A stretch of DNA of 64,000 bases from Flammeovirga kamogawensis (GCF_018736065.1 NZ_CP076129.1:1116001-1180000), one strand, 5' to 3'; shown: positions 20,084-30,084, counted from the first letter of the stretch. Numbers and translations: made by a program. Notes: a model not told the origin generated them from the letters alone.

Positions 20084-20125
20084 TTATCGTATTCTACACA
20101 AATTAAATTGTGTAGAATACGATAA
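20084..20125 (+). terminator. perfect 18-bp hairpin downstream of the OB-fold gene
   Basis: Arms 20084-20101 and 20108-20125 are exact reverse complements around a 6-base loop. It lacks a long T run of its own and is followed at once by a second hairpin with a T run, so the two probably act together as a tandem terminator or an RNA-stabilising 3' end. Confidence 0.7.
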
Positions 20126-20163
20126 ACTAGAGGCATTGCTTTTTAAAGGGCAATGCTTTTTTT
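20122..20163 (+). terminator. rho-independent terminator, second copy of the repeated element
   Basis: A 7-bp stem (20133-20139 with 20150-20156) followed by seven T. Bases 20122-20146 repeat 19223-19247 with one change. Confidence 0.8.
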
Positions 20164-20508
20164 ATCTCTAAATTGTATTATGTTTAATATTAATCATATA
20201 CTATAATAGTAAGAGTATTCTGTACTCTATTCTAGGAATGTAAAATTTGAATGTAATAAATGAATTACAAATAGAGAATAAAAGAGTTTTCCCTTAATAT
20301 TTATTGATTCTTTTTAATAAATATATTCTTCTCATTTATATATGTTTACAATCATTTTATAATTTTTTGTAATAAAAACACGTAATTTTTGTCTTATTTA
20401 GCCTAAATGTTATAAAATTTAAACTTTATGTAAGAAAAGTGAAAGTGTAAAAGAGACTCTTTAACCTATGTTTGCAGTGTTCGAAATAATTAACTGTAAA
20501 CAAATGAA
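20164..20508. promoter_or_regulatory. leader region of the galactan PUL operon
   Basis: A 345-base AT-rich spacer before SusC without a gene. The likely promoter is at its 3' end: GTG at 20445-20447, 19 bases, then TATGTTTG at 20467-20474, a perfect TAnnTTTG -7 box with a poor -33 box. A weak -33 box is what one expects where an activator, here the hybrid sensor/AraC protein encoded upstream, is needed. No clear binding repeat for that regulator could be picked out by eye. Confidence 0.5.
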
Positions 20509-23500
20509 ATGAAGAAGCTATTACTATTTTTTAGTTTTATATTTGTAAGTGCTCTCGCTACAAATGCACAGGTTATTGTTAAAGGTCATATCACAGAAAA
20601 AGGCCAAGGTACTGGAATTCCAGGTGTCGCAATTTTAGAAAAAGGTACTACCAATGGAACGGTAACTGATTTTGATGGCGACTATTCTTTATCCGTAAGT
20701 AATAGAGAAGCTACATTAGTAATTTCTTATATAGGTTACCTTACAAAAGAAATTAATGTTTCTACTTTAGGGCGAATTGATGTAGAATTAGAAGTCGATT
20801 TACAAACCTTAGAAGAGGTAGTTGTAATTGGTTATGGCGAAGTAGAAAAAACTGACGTAACAGGCGCAGTTTCTACTTTAGGAGATACCGATTTTATTCA
20901 AGGTGTTACTACTTCTCCTCAAGATTTATTAACGGGTAAAATTGCGGGAGTAAATATCACAAGGAATACAGGTGCACCGGGTAGTGGTTCTACAATTCGT
21001 ATTCGTGGAGGTTCTTCTTTAGGAGGAGCTACAAACGATCCACTTATTGTAATTGATGGCTTTCCTGTAGATGATGGTGATGTTTCAGGATTATCAAATC
21101 CATTGAATACATTAAACCCAAGTGATATTGAATCTTTTACTGTTTTAAAAGATGCATCTGCTGCAGCAATTTATGGTTCTAGAGCTTCTAACGGTGTAAT
21201 ATTAATTACAACGAAGAAAGGTTCTACAGACAAGATGAAAGTTACTTTCGATAATCAAGTGTCCATTAGTACACCAACAAAGTATGTGGATAATTTATCT
21301 GGAGATGAGTACAGAACATTAGTAAAAGGATTATCCGATAATGGATTTAGTGGTATTGATGCAAATGCTATCAAGAAATTAGGTTCGGAAAATACAGATT
21401 GGCAAAAAGAAATTTTTAGAAATTCTGTTTCTTATGCAACCAACTTGAGCTTATCAGGAAAAGTGAAAAATGCACCTTACAGAGTATCATATGGTTATAA
21501 TGATGAGAACGGTATCTTAAAGACAACTTCAACAAAACGTCATACTGTATCATTAAATATTAACCCTAAATTCTTTGATGAACATTTAGCGGTAAATGTG
21601 AACGCAAAAGGTACTGCAGCAAATACAAATTTTGGAGACCCAGGAGCGGTAGGAATGGCAGTAGATTACGATCCAACACAACCTGTAAGAAATGGAAGTA
21701 ATAAATATAAAGGCTTCTTTGCTTATACATCGTCAACATTGGCAGATGGTAGTATTGACCCTGAAGGTCCTGCAAATACCTTTATTACTAACCCAGTTTC
21801 TATGTTAGAATTAAGAGAAAACATAGCAGACGTTAAACGTTTTACGGGTAATGTACAATTAGATTACAAATTCCATTTTCTAGAAGATTTAAAAGCCAAC
21901 CTTAATTTAGGTATGGACAATACAAATACTGATGGGGTAGACAATGCTAAACCGGGTACTACATGGACTTACCGTGATTATACAGGAGAAGAAGGTGGTA
22001 GATTACTAGACTATACATCAAAAACAGAATCGCAACTTTTAGAATTCTTCTTAAACTATAATAAATCTTTTGGTAAGCATAGTGTTGATGTAATAGGTGG
22101 TTATTCTTGGCAACATTGGAAAAGAAGCGGTACTACGTTTGATAGAAATACTGCAGGAGATCAAATTATCCAAGATTCTCAATACATGAACGAGAATTAT
22201 TTAGTGTCTATGTTTGGCAGAATGATTTACTCTTTCGATAAAAGATATGTTGTTACAGCAACGGTTAGGAGAGATGGATCTTCTCGTTTTGCTGAAGGAA
22301 ACCAATGGGGTACTTTCCCTTCTCTAGCCTTTGCTTGGAATATTAATAATGAAGCTTTTTTAAGCAATGTTGATCAATTAACTAGCTTAAAACTTAGAGT
22401 TGGTTACGGTATTACTGGGCAACAAGGTTTATCTCCAAATGTAGGAGACCCATACTACCCTGCAATTCCTAAATACAGAAGAAGTATAGAAGGGGCGTAT
22501 TATCAGTTTGGAAACGAATTTTATAATACACTTCGTCCATCACCTTATGATGCAAATTTAAAATGGGAAGAAACAACGACAATTAACTTAGGTGTTGATT
22601 TTGGACTTTGGGATGATAAGTTAACGGGTACAATAGAAGGGTATCAGAAAGAAACGGATGATCTTTTAAATAGAGTGCCAATTGCAGACGGAAGTAATTT
22701 TTCTAATTATTTGGTTACCAATGTAGGAACCATGGAAATTAAAGGTCTTGAGGTGACGTTAATGGGAAGACTTATTTCTAGTAATGACCTTACATGGTCT
22801 TTAGGAGGTAACTTTACTTACAATACAAGAGAGATCACGAAACTAAATAAAGTAGATAACCCAGAAGATCCAGGTGTACCAACAGGTGCAATTTCTGGTG
22901 GGCAGGGTAACATGGTTCAAATTCATTCAGTTGGGCAATCACCTAACTCATTCTATGTGTTCCAACAAGTATATAACGAAGCAGGAAAACCAGTAGAAGG
23001 GTTATATGCAAATAGAACAGGTGGTACAGGTGAAGTAGGTAGTAATGAATTTAATAAATACCATGCAAACAATCCAAATCCAGAATTTTTAATTGGGTTA
23101 AATACAAGGGTTAGTTATAAAAACTTTGATTTTTCAATGTCAGGAAGATGGAGTATTGGCAACAAAGTGTATAATAATGGTTTGGCCAATAACTCGTTAT
23201 CAGGTTTATATCAATCTGCAGCAAATGGATACTTTACTAACATAAGAAAAGAAGCTGTTGATATTGGGTTTGTTAACCCTCAATATTGGTCTGATATGTA
23301 TGTACAAGATGCCTCTTTCTTTAAACTAGATAATGTTAGTTTAGGCTATACGCTAACTAAATTATTCAATAATAAAATTGATGCAAGAATGAGTTTTACA
23401 ATTCAGAATGCATTAGTAGTAACAGATTATGAAGGCATTGACCCAGAAGTTGGTTATGGTATCGATAATAATATTTATCCAGTACCAAGAACATATCAAT

Positions 23501-23523
23501 TTGGACTAAACCTTAACTTTTAA
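20509..23523 (+). CDS. SusC/RagA-type TonB-dependent oligosaccharide transporter
   Basis: A 1004-residue outer-membrane transporter. After the signal peptide (1-21, ending TNAQ) comes a carboxypeptidase-regulatory-like domain (about 23-100: VKGHITEKGQGTGIPGVAIL, then TDFDGDYSLSV), a TonB-box region with the SusC hallmark EEVVVIGYGEVEKTDVTGAV, the plug domain (LTGKIAGVNITRNTG, IRIRGGSSL, VLKDASAAAIYGSRASNGVI) and the beta-barrel that ends in QFGLNLNF with terminal Phe. An ATG at 20504 runs into a stop at once, so 20509 is the start. It forms an operon with SusD (11 bases apart), the SusE-like gene and the GH53. Imports galacto-oligosaccharides by context (inference). Confidence 0.97.
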   Translation: MKKLLLFFSFIFVSALATNAQVIVKGHITEKGQGTGIPGVAILEKGTTNGTVTDFDGDYSLSVSNREATLVISYIGYLTKEINVSTLGRIDVELEVDLQTLEEVVVIGYGEVEKTDVTGAVSTLGDTDFIQGVTTSPQDLLTGKIAGVNITRNTGAPGSGSTIRIRGGSSLGGATNDPLIVIDGFPVDDGDVSGLSNPLNTLNPSDIESFTVLKDASAAAIYGSRASNGVILITTKKGSTDKMKVTFDNQVSISTPTKYVDNLSGDEYRTLVKGLSDNGFSGIDANAIKKLGSENTDWQKEIFRNSVSYATNLSLSGKVKNAPYRVSYGYNDENGILKTTSTKRHTVSLNINPKFFDEHLAVNVNAKGTAANTNFGDPGAVGMAVDYDPTQPVRNGSNKYKGFFAYTSSTLADGSIDPEGPANTFITNPVSMLELRENIADVKRFTGNVQLDYKFHFLEDLKANLNLGMDNTNTDGVDNAKPGTTWTYRDYTGEEGGRLLDYTSKTESQLLEFFLNYNKSFGKHSVDVIGGYSWQHWKRSGTTFDRNTAGDQIIQDSQYMNENYLVSMFGRMIYSFDKRYVVTATVRRDGSSRFAEGNQWGTFPSLAFAWNINNEAFLSNVDQLTSLKLRVGYGITGQQGLSPNVGDPYYPAIPKYRRSIEGAYYQFGNEFYNTLRPSPYDANLKWEETTTINLGVDFGLWDDKLTGTIEGYQKETDDLLNRVPIADGSNFSNYLVTNVGTMEIKGLEVTLMGRLISSNDLTWSLGGNFTYNTREITKLNKVDNPEDPGVPTGAISGGQGNMVQIHSVGQSPNSFYVFQQVYNEAGKPVEGLYANRTGGTGEVGSNEFNKYHANNPNPEFLIGLNTRVSYKNFDFSMSGRWSIGNKVYNNGLANNSLSGLYQSAANGYFTNIRKEAVDIGFVNPQYWSDMYVQDASFFKLDNVSLGYTLTKLFNNKIDARMSFTIQNALVVTDYEGIDPEVGYGIDNNIYPVPRTYQFGLNLNF

Positions 23524-23534
23524 TCGAAATTAAA

Positions 23535-25076
23535 ATGAAATCTCTATATATATTTATATTATCAGCTTTACTTCTGCAGCTAACATCATGCGTGAACGAT
23601 CTTAAAGTATCACCTATCGATGAAAATGTAATTAACTCTGCCAATGTGTATAATACTACAGCAGATTACAAAGAAGGACTCGCAAAACTTTACGCAACAT
23701 TTGCTATTTCTGGTCAAAAAGGACCAGATGGTATGGCTGATATAGAAGGTATTGATGAAGGGTTTGGCAACTATTTAAGACAATATTGGAACCTTCAAGA
23801 ATTAACTACAGACGAAGCAGTTTTGTCTTGGAACGATGCTACAATTAAGGATTTCCATTGGCATACATGGACACCAACAGATACATTTATAGCAGCTATG
23901 CACTCTAGAATAATGTACACCGTTGCATTATGTAATGAATACATTAGAGCTACAAGTGACAACGAGGATGAAGAAATTAAAAGGTTCCAAGCAGAAGCTC
24001 GTTTCCTAAGAGCTTTGGCTTATTGGCATGGTATCGACTTTTTTGGAGCAATGCCTTTTGTTACAGAAAAAGATCTTCCGGGAGCTTTTTTCCCAGAGCG
24101 TATAGAAAGAATCGATCTATTTAACTATGTTGAAAGTGAACTTCTAGCAATTAAAGACGAGTTGGGTACTCCAAAATTTGAATACGGAAGAGCTGATAAA
24201 GCTGTAGCAGGGATGTTACTTTCAAAGTTATATTTAAATGCAGAAATATACACTGGCACAAGTAGATATGATGATTGCTTAACGGCACTACAAGCGGTAT
24301 TGTCAGCACCTTATACTATCCCTACAGAATACAGACATAATTTTGTTGCCGATAACCATACTAGTCCAGAAATGATTTTTCCAATTACTTATGATGGAAA
24401 TATGACACAAACTTGGGGGGGCATAGTTTATCTAGTACATGCTCAGATTGGTGGTACAATGGATGCTAAGGGTATGTTTGGAACAGGTGATGCTTGGTCT
24501 GGTTTAAGAACAACAAAAGCGTTGGTAAATAAATTTGATCTAGATAATGATTACCGAGCTTTATTCTGGACAGACGGACAAAATTTAGAAATTGATGATA
24601 TTGGATTATTTACAGATGGGTACGGAATAACAAAATTTCGTAATAGAAAGTTAAATGGCGATTTATCAGACTCAAACCATAATGTTCAGATAGATACTGA
24701 TTGGCCTATGTTTAGACTTTCAGATGCTTACTTAATGTATGCAGAAGCTGTAGTAAGAGGTGGCGCAGGAGGTTCTCAAAGCCAAGCTGTTGACTATATC
24801 AATGTACTACGTACAAGAGCAAATACAAGCAATATTACGGCAGCAGATTTAGATTTACCGTTTATTTTGGATGAGCGTGCAAGAGAACTATTCTGGGAAG
24901 GGCATAGACGTACAGATTTAATACGCTTTAATCAGTTTACTGATGGTGACTACCAATGGCCTTGGAAAGGAAAAGTAAAGGAAGGTATTCCAACGGCAAG
25001 TCATAGAGACTTATTTCCAATCCCGTCTAATCAACTGACAGCAAATCCGAACTTAAAACAAAACGTAGGCTATTAA
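23535..25076 (+). CDS. SusD-like oligosaccharide-binding lipoprotein
   Basis: A 513-residue lipoprotein (lipobox LTSC, Cys19) that caps the SusC channel at the cell surface. Family features: LKVSPIDEN after the Cys, RFQAEARFLRALAYWHGIDFFG, AVAGMLLSKLYLNAEIYTG, MFRLSDAYLMYAEAVVRGG, ERARELFWEGHRRTDLIRF and the FPIPSNQLTANPNLKQNVGY ending. Length is usual for SusD. It is translationally close to both neighbours (11 and 10 bases). It differs from the partial SusD at the window start, so two separate SusC/D systems exist in this region. Confidence 0.96.
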   Translation: MKSLYIFILSALLLQLTSCVNDLKVSPIDENVINSANVYNTTADYKEGLAKLYATFAISGQKGPDGMADIEGIDEGFGNYLRQYWNLQELTTDEAVLSWNDATIKDFHWHTWTPTDTFIAAMHSRIMYTVALCNEYIRATSDNEDEEIKRFQAEARFLRALAYWHGIDFFGAMPFVTEKDLPGAFFPERIERIDLFNYVESELLAIKDELGTPKFEYGRADKAVAGMLLSKLYLNAEIYTGTSRYDDCLTALQAVLSAPYTIPTEYRHNFVADNHTSPEMIFPITYDGNMTQTWGGIVYLVHAQIGGTMDAKGMFGTGDAWSGLRTTKALVNKFDLDNDYRALFWTDGQNLEIDDIGLFTDGYGITKFRNRKLNGDLSDSNHNVQIDTDWPMFRLSDAYLMYAEAVVRGGAGGSQSQAVDYINVLRTRANTSNITAADLDLPFILDERARELFWEGHRRTDLIRFNQFTDGDYQWPWKGKVKEGIPTASHRDLFPIPSNQLTANPNLKQNVGY

Positions 25077-25086
25077 TTCTATACGT

Positions 25087-26163
25087 ATGAAAAATATATC
25101 AAAACTATTGATTCTTTTATTCGGCATTATCAGTTGCATATCGTGCCAAGAATCTGAAATAGAAAAAGCAATATTAAAAAGTGAAGTGGCTGCAAATGAT
25201 CTGCTTCCATTAAGTGCAACATCTTTTGTATTATCAGAAGAAAAAAGTGAAGAGAATTTTGATTCTTTGACATGGACTCCTACTGATTATGGGTTTCAAT
25301 CTGCCGTAAATTATACTGTGCAGTTTGATGTGGAAGGGAATGCTTTTGCAACACCAATTAATCTAGCCAATACCTTTGAACTGACTTCTGGATTTACAGT
25401 AGGTAATATTAATAAAAGCTTATTAGAAAAGGGAGTTGCAGGTGGTACAGCTGTAAATGTAGAATTTAGAGTAGTGTCTTTAATAAATGAAGAAGTAGCA
25501 GAAGTTTACTCTTCTGTAGAAAAAGTAGAAATAACTCCTTATGCTCCTTCTGTACTTTCTCCTCTTTATATTAATGGAGACGACCAAGGTTGGAATTTCG
25601 ATACTTCTTTAGATTTTAATGTTCTCGGAATTGGAGAGTTTGAAGTAATAGGAACGTTTACTAATGGTAGTTATTTCCGTTTCTTTGAAGAAAAATCTTG
25701 GGAGGCTAGTCAGTTAGGCTATGGAGATTTTGAAGTAGTTGATGCTAACTTAACCGAAGCAGGAGATGGAGACGATAACTTTATTTTTTCTGGTACAACA
25801 GGTGTATATACAATGACGGTATCTTATGCTACCAAAACAATAACTATGACTGCGGCTTCAACGCCAGAATTATACATCGTTGGCGATCAAAATGGTTGGT
25901 CTTTTGATGCTGTTACATGGCTTGGTGGTGGTAAATACGAAGGAACTGTAACAATAACCAACGGACAAATATTTAGGTTTTTTACAGTAGATGGAGATTG
26001 GGGATCTCAACAATACAATTACACTTATTTTATGGATGGTACACTTAGCGATAATTTAACGGGTACTACAGAAGGAGATGCAAACTTTACTTATGTTGGT
26101 GCAGATGGTACTTATAAGTATACAGTAGATCTTTATTCTAAATCTTTTATCATTCAAGAATAG
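25087..26163 (+). CDS. SusE-like surface glycan-binding lipoprotein
   Basis: A 358-residue lipoprotein (Cys20 in SCISC). The N-terminal third is the SusE-type Ig domain (LSATSFVLSEEKSEENFDSL, TWTPTDYGFQSAVNYTVQFD). Two repeated carbohydrate-binding-like domains follow, recognised by parallel motifs: LYINGDDQGWNFDTS near residue 160 and LYIVGDQNGWSFDAV near 260, each followed by a RFF motif (SYFRFFEEKSW; QIFRFFTVDGDW). These Trp-bearing loops are the sort that bind glycans in SusE and SusF. Position third in the SusC-SusD operon fits. Ligand by context is beta-1,4-galactan. Confidence 0.88.
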   Translation: MKNISKLLILLFGIISCISCQESEIEKAILKSEVAANDLLPLSATSFVLSEEKSEENFDSLTWTPTDYGFQSAVNYTVQFDVEGNAFATPINLANTFELTSGFTVGNINKSLLEKGVAGGTAVNVEFRVVSLINEEVAEVYSSVEKVEITPYAPSVLSPLYINGDDQGWNFDTSLDFNVLGIGEFEVIGTFTNGSYFRFFEEKSWEASQLGYGDFEVVDANLTEAGDGDDNFIFSGTTGVYTMTVSYATKTITMTAASTPELYIVGDQNGWSFDAVTWLGGGKYEGTVTITNGQIFRFFTVDGDWGSQQYNYTYFMDGTLSDNLTGTTEGDANFTYVGADGTYKYTVDLYSKSFIIQE

Positions 26164-26179
26164 ATTAAATAATAAGACA

Positions 26180-27397
26180 ATGAACTATAAAAATTTAATG
26201 ATAAGCCTTTTTGTAACAGTTTTAATAATGAGCTGTTCTGAAGCAAAAGAAATAACGGAATCTATTGGGGAAGAGTCACTTATTCCTTCTGATTCAACAA
26301 CAGAAAACTCATTCTATTTTGGAGCAGACTTGTCTTATGTAAATCAAATTCTTGATGAAGGCGGACAGTATAAAGTAGACAATAGACAAGAAAACCCCTA
26401 TCAGATTTTTGCTGATAGGGGCACTAATCTAGTTCGTTTAAGGTTATGGCATACGCCTAAATGGAGTCAAAGTTTAGACAATGATCAAGATGCAAAACTA
26501 TACAGTGATCTTGCTGATGTAGAAAAAGCAATGGTTGAAGCCAAAGCAAAAGGAATGGAAGTAGTATTGGATTTTCATTATTCAGATACTTGGGCAGACC
26601 CAGATAAACAACATGTTCCAGAAGCTTGGAAAAATATTGAGAGTTTAAGTGTTTTGTCAGATTCTATATATAACTACACTTTCAGCACGCTTACTTATTT
26701 AAACAGCAAAGGGTTAATGCCAAGTTTTGTGCAAATTGGGAACGAGACGAATTGTGGAATGATGTATACTGATGCATCAAATACTTTCCCTAAATGTAAC
26801 GTTTGCGATGGGAATTGGGCAAATTTGAAAACAGTTTTAAGCAGTGCAATATCTGCTGTACATGCTGTTAACGATACGGCCTTAACAACTACAAAAACAA
26901 TTTTACATGTTGCTGATCCAAAAAATATAGAATGGTGGTTTGAGAACATTACGAGTGGAGACGATGCCGTAAATTTTGATATTATTGGGATTTCTTATTA
27001 TCCAATTTGGCACAATACAATTGCATTTAATCAAATGGAAACTACTGTAAAAGGCATTAAAAGCAAATTTAATAAGGAGGTAATGATAGTAGAAATTGCT
27101 TACCCTTGGACTACTGAAGCAGATGATGATTACAATAATATTTTTGGGTATGGAGATATAGTTCAAGGCTATCCATATACTCCAGAAGGTCATCTAAATT
27201 TAATGAAGTCGTTTACGCAGAGTATGATAAATGCAGGAGCATTAGGAGTAATTTATTGGGAACCTGCTTGGATAGCTGTGCCTATTAAAACGTTATGGGG
27301 AACGGGTTCTTCTTGGGAAAATTGTGCCTTCTTTGATTATAATGGAAATGCAACTAGCATTTTTGACTACATGACTTACGAATACACTGGTTTATAA
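26180..27397 (+). CDS. GH53 endo-beta-1,4-galactanase, lipoprotein form
   Basis: A 405-residue lipoprotein (lipobox IMSC, Cys19) of glycoside hydrolase family 53, which cuts beta-1,4-galactan inside the chain. The TIM barrel spans about 45-400. Family motifs are FGADLSYVNQILDEGG, LVRLRLWHTPKW, VVLDFHYSDTWADPDKQHVP, acid/base Glu189 in QIGNETNCGM, nucleophile Glu305 in IVEIAYPW, and VIYWEPAWI. An extra Cys-containing loop (FPKCNVCDGNW) is present. As a lipoprotein in the SusC/D operon it probably sits on the cell surface and makes oligosaccharides for import. A second GH53 of different architecture is encoded at 31498. Confidence 0.95.
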   Translation: MNYKNLMISLFVTVLIMSCSEAKEITESIGEESLIPSDSTTENSFYFGADLSYVNQILDEGGQYKVDNRQENPYQIFADRGTNLVRLRLWHTPKWSQSLDNDQDAKLYSDLADVEKAMVEAKAKGMEVVLDFHYSDTWADPDKQHVPEAWKNIESLSVLSDSIYNYTFSTLTYLNSKGLMPSFVQIGNETNCGMMYTDASNTFPKCNVCDGNWANLKTVLSSAISAVHAVNDTALTTTKTILHVADPKNIEWWFENITSGDDAVNFDIIGISYYPIWHNTIAFNQMETTVKGIKSKFNKEVMIVEIAYPWTTEADDDYNNIFGYGDIVQGYPYTPEGHLNLMKSFTQSMINAGALGVIYWEPAWIAVPIKTLWGTGSSWENCAFFDYNGNATSIFDYMTYEYTGL

Positions 27398-27416
27398 ACT
27401 TAGACAAGAAGCATTT

Positions 27417-27469
27417 TTAGAACTACTCTTTTTTTAGAAAGCTTTTTTACAGAAAGAGTAATGTTCTAA
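27417..27469 (+). terminator. imperfect hairpin between GH53 and GH5-like genes
   Basis: TTAGAACTACTCTTT (27417-27431) pairs with AAAGAGTAATGTTCTAA (27453-27469) with a 2-base bulge. There is no T run after it, so it may be a processing or stability element that lowers the downstream message rather than a full terminator. Confidence 0.4.
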
Positions 27470-27495
27470 GTATCTTCTTAAAAACTGAAATCGAA

Positions 27496-30054
27496 ATGAA
27501 TAAATTATATATATACCTTTTATGTACATTACTAACAGCTAACCTTTTTGGACAAGAAAAAAAAGATGTTTATGTAGATAAAGAGGGAGTTATGCGCTGG
27601 CCAAATACTACTGAAGTGAAGGGGTTTGGTGTAAATTACACAGGTCCTTTTGCACATGCTTACCGGTCTTCTAAGAAATTAGGTGTTAACCTAAAAGAGG
27701 CAATTGATAATGATATCTACCACTTCTCTAGACTAGGTTTTGATGCCTATAGAGTACATGTTTGGGATACAGAAATTAGTGATTCTTTAGGGAATATTTT
27801 AGAAAATGAGCACTTAGAGTTATTTGATTACCTAGTAGCAGAGTTAAAAAAGAGAAATATTAACTGCTTAATTACTCCCATAGCATTCTGGGGAAATGGT
27901 TGGCCAGAGAAAGATACGTATTCTCCAGGTTTCTCTCATAAATATGGAAAGGAAGCATGTTTAACAAATGCAGCAGCTATTAAAGCACAGGCAAACTATT
28001 TAGCTCAATTTTTAAATCATAAAAATAAATATACAGGTATTGCCTACAAAAATGAGCCAAGTATTGTAGCGTTTGAAGTAAGTAATGAGCCACATCATGC
28101 AGGTACTCCAGAACAAGTAACTGCCTATATTTCTACTATGGTGGAGTCCATGAAAAATACAGGTTGCTTAAAACCTATACTTTATAACGTTAGTCATAGT
28201 ATAGAATTAGTAGATGCATATTATAATGCAGGTATTGATGGAGGTACATTCCAATGGTACCCTACAAACTTGGTTTCAGAAGCAGAATTAGGAGGGAATT
28301 TATTGCCCAATGCAGACAACTATAAAATACCTTTTGCAAATAATAAAGCATTTAAAAGCCATGCAAAAATAGTATATGAATTTGATCCAGCAGATACTCA
28401 TAAAGCATATATATACCCTGCAATGGCAAGAAGTTTTAGAACTGCGGGTATACAATGGGCAACACAATTTGCTTATGACCCAACGTTTTTAGCCAATAAA
28501 AATACAGAATACAACACTCATTATATGAATCTTTCATATACTCCACATAAAGCTTTAAGTTTAAAAATTTGTAGCGAGATATTTCACGAGATGCCAATGT
28601 ATAAAAGTTATGGAGCTTTCCCAGAAAACACAACATTTGATAATGTATCTATCTCTTATGATAAAGACTTGGTTGAATATATGTCTGATGAAAAATTCTT
28701 TTATACAAACTCAACAATAACATCACCTAAGAAAGTAAAGCAACTAAAGGAAATTGCAGGAGTGGGAAGTTCAAAACTTATTGATTATGAAGGAACAGGG
28801 GCATATTTTTTAGATGAATTAGAAACAGGAGTTTGGCGTTTAGAGGTACAGCCTGATGTTTTAATTACAAAGAATCCTTATGGTAAAAATAGTTTAAAGA
28901 AAAAGGTAGCAGAAATTATTTGGAACAATTGGGAGATGTCGGTAAAACTACCACAACTAGGCAACGATTTTACAGTAAAGGCAGTAAATGAGAATAATCA
29001 ATTATCAAGTACTGCAGAAAAACATACTTTTACGGTTTATCCGGGAACATACATCTTAGCTAAAAAAGGGAAGAAGCATAAATGGACGGCAGAAAGTAAT
29101 TTTGGGGCTATTAAAGTCGGAGAATACTATGCTCCTAAATCAGAATTCGAAAACTTTACAGTTGTGCATACACCAAAAAAAGAAGTGTTCTCAGATACCT
29201 CATTTACTATAGAAGCTACACTAGTAAATACAACATTACCGCACAGTTTAAAGTTGATAGGATATACAAATAATCAGCAAAAAGAATACACTTTAAAACA
29301 CTTAAAAGGATATACATATGGTGTAGAAATTCCTAAAGATGATATTGGAGAAGGCTATTTTAATTATTTTATTGTAGCAGATGTAAACAACACTGTAATC
29401 ACTTTCCCAAATGCCATAAAAGGTAAACCTTCTGATTGGGATTTTACATCAACAGAAATGTACGAAACGAGGATAATTGCTCCTTTGTCTTCGATTACAC
29501 TTTTTGATGCTTCAAAAGATTTTGAGAAACTAAATAAAACATGGAATACTAATGTAACTTTAGCACCAAATTTCCGAACTGCTAAAGATGCTCTGAAGAT
29601 TAATCTGGATAGTATACCAACCGATTTAGGAAATACAGTACCTAATTATGCGTTGCGTTATTATTTTAGTAATACATTAAAAACAAGTAATACAACCATT
29701 GGTAATTATACACAACTTGAAATAATAGGAAATGCATTGGTAGATACACCACAAAAAATTGAAATAGCATTAGTAGGGAACGATGGAACTGCATTTGGTG
29801 CTATTGTAGAAATGACAGAGAAAAAAGGAATATATGTGGTGAAATTAGACACCTTACGTCCTACAAAATTAGTAACACTTCCTAGACCATATCCAGATTT
29901 CTTACCTTATTATTTTTCTCCTACTACTGTAAAAACGGAAATAGATTGGCGTAAAATAGAATCCATTCAACTTGCAACAGTAGAAAAACACTGTCAGATA
30001 AATATAGAAAGTATACGCTTGGTGTATACTACTTCCTCTTTCAGTAGTTTATAA
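27496..30054 (+). CDS. GH5-like clan A glycoside hydrolase, exported
   Basis: An 852-residue protein with a signal peptide (ends LFGQ). The N-terminal TIM barrel (about 25-390) has clan GH-A features: GFGVNYTGPF and FDAYRVHVWD early, acid/base Glu198 in EVSNEPHH and probable nucleophile Glu295 in IVYEFDPADTH. The remaining 460 residues are beta-sandwich modules (from about LIDYEGTGAYFLDELETGVW) that may bind substrate or pack on the barrel. No activity can be read from the sequence; a cellulase-superfamily exo- or endo-galactosidase role follows from the PUL context only. Related clan A families (for example GH147-like galactosidases) should be considered. It is followed by an unusual long-loop hairpin. 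Confidence 0.75.
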   Translation: MNKLYIYLLCTLLTANLFGQEKKDVYVDKEGVMRWPNTTEVKGFGVNYTGPFAHAYRSSKKLGVNLKEAIDNDIYHFSRLGFDAYRVHVWDTEISDSLGNILENEHLELFDYLVAELKKRNINCLITPIAFWGNGWPEKDTYSPGFSHKYGKEACLTNAAAIKAQANYLAQFLNHKNKYTGIAYKNEPSIVAFEVSNEPHHAGTPEQVTAYISTMVESMKNTGCLKPILYNVSHSIELVDAYYNAGIDGGTFQWYPTNLVSEAELGGNLLPNADNYKIPFANNKAFKSHAKIVYEFDPADTHKAYIYPAMARSFRTAGIQWATQFAYDPTFLANKNTEYNTHYMNLSYTPHKALSLKICSEIFHEMPMYKSYGAFPENTTFDNVSISYDKDLVEYMSDEKFFYTNSTITSPKKVKQLKEIAGVGSSKLIDYEGTGAYFLDELETGVWRLEVQPDVLITKNPYGKNSLKKKVAEIIWNNWEMSVKLPQLGNDFTVKAVNENNQLSSTAEKHTFTVYPGTYILAKKGKKHKWTAESNFGAIKVGEYYAPKSEFENFTVVHTPKKEVFSDTSFTIEATLVNTTLPHSLKLIGYTNNQQKEYTLKHLKGYTYGVEIPKDDIGEGYFNYFIVADVNNTVITFPNAIKGKPSDWDFTSTEMYETRIIAPLSSITLFDASKDFEKLNKTWNTNVTLAPNFRTAKDALKINLDSIPTDLGNTVPNYALRYYFSNTLKTSNTTIGNYTQLEIIGNALVDTPQKIEIALVGNDGTAFGAIVEMTEKKGIYVVKLDTLRPTKLVTLPRPYPDFLPYYFSPTTVKTEIDWRKIESIQLATVEKHCQINIESIRLVYTTSSFSSL

Positions 30055-30084
30055 CTACTTTATACAGATCAATTTTGAGAAAAC

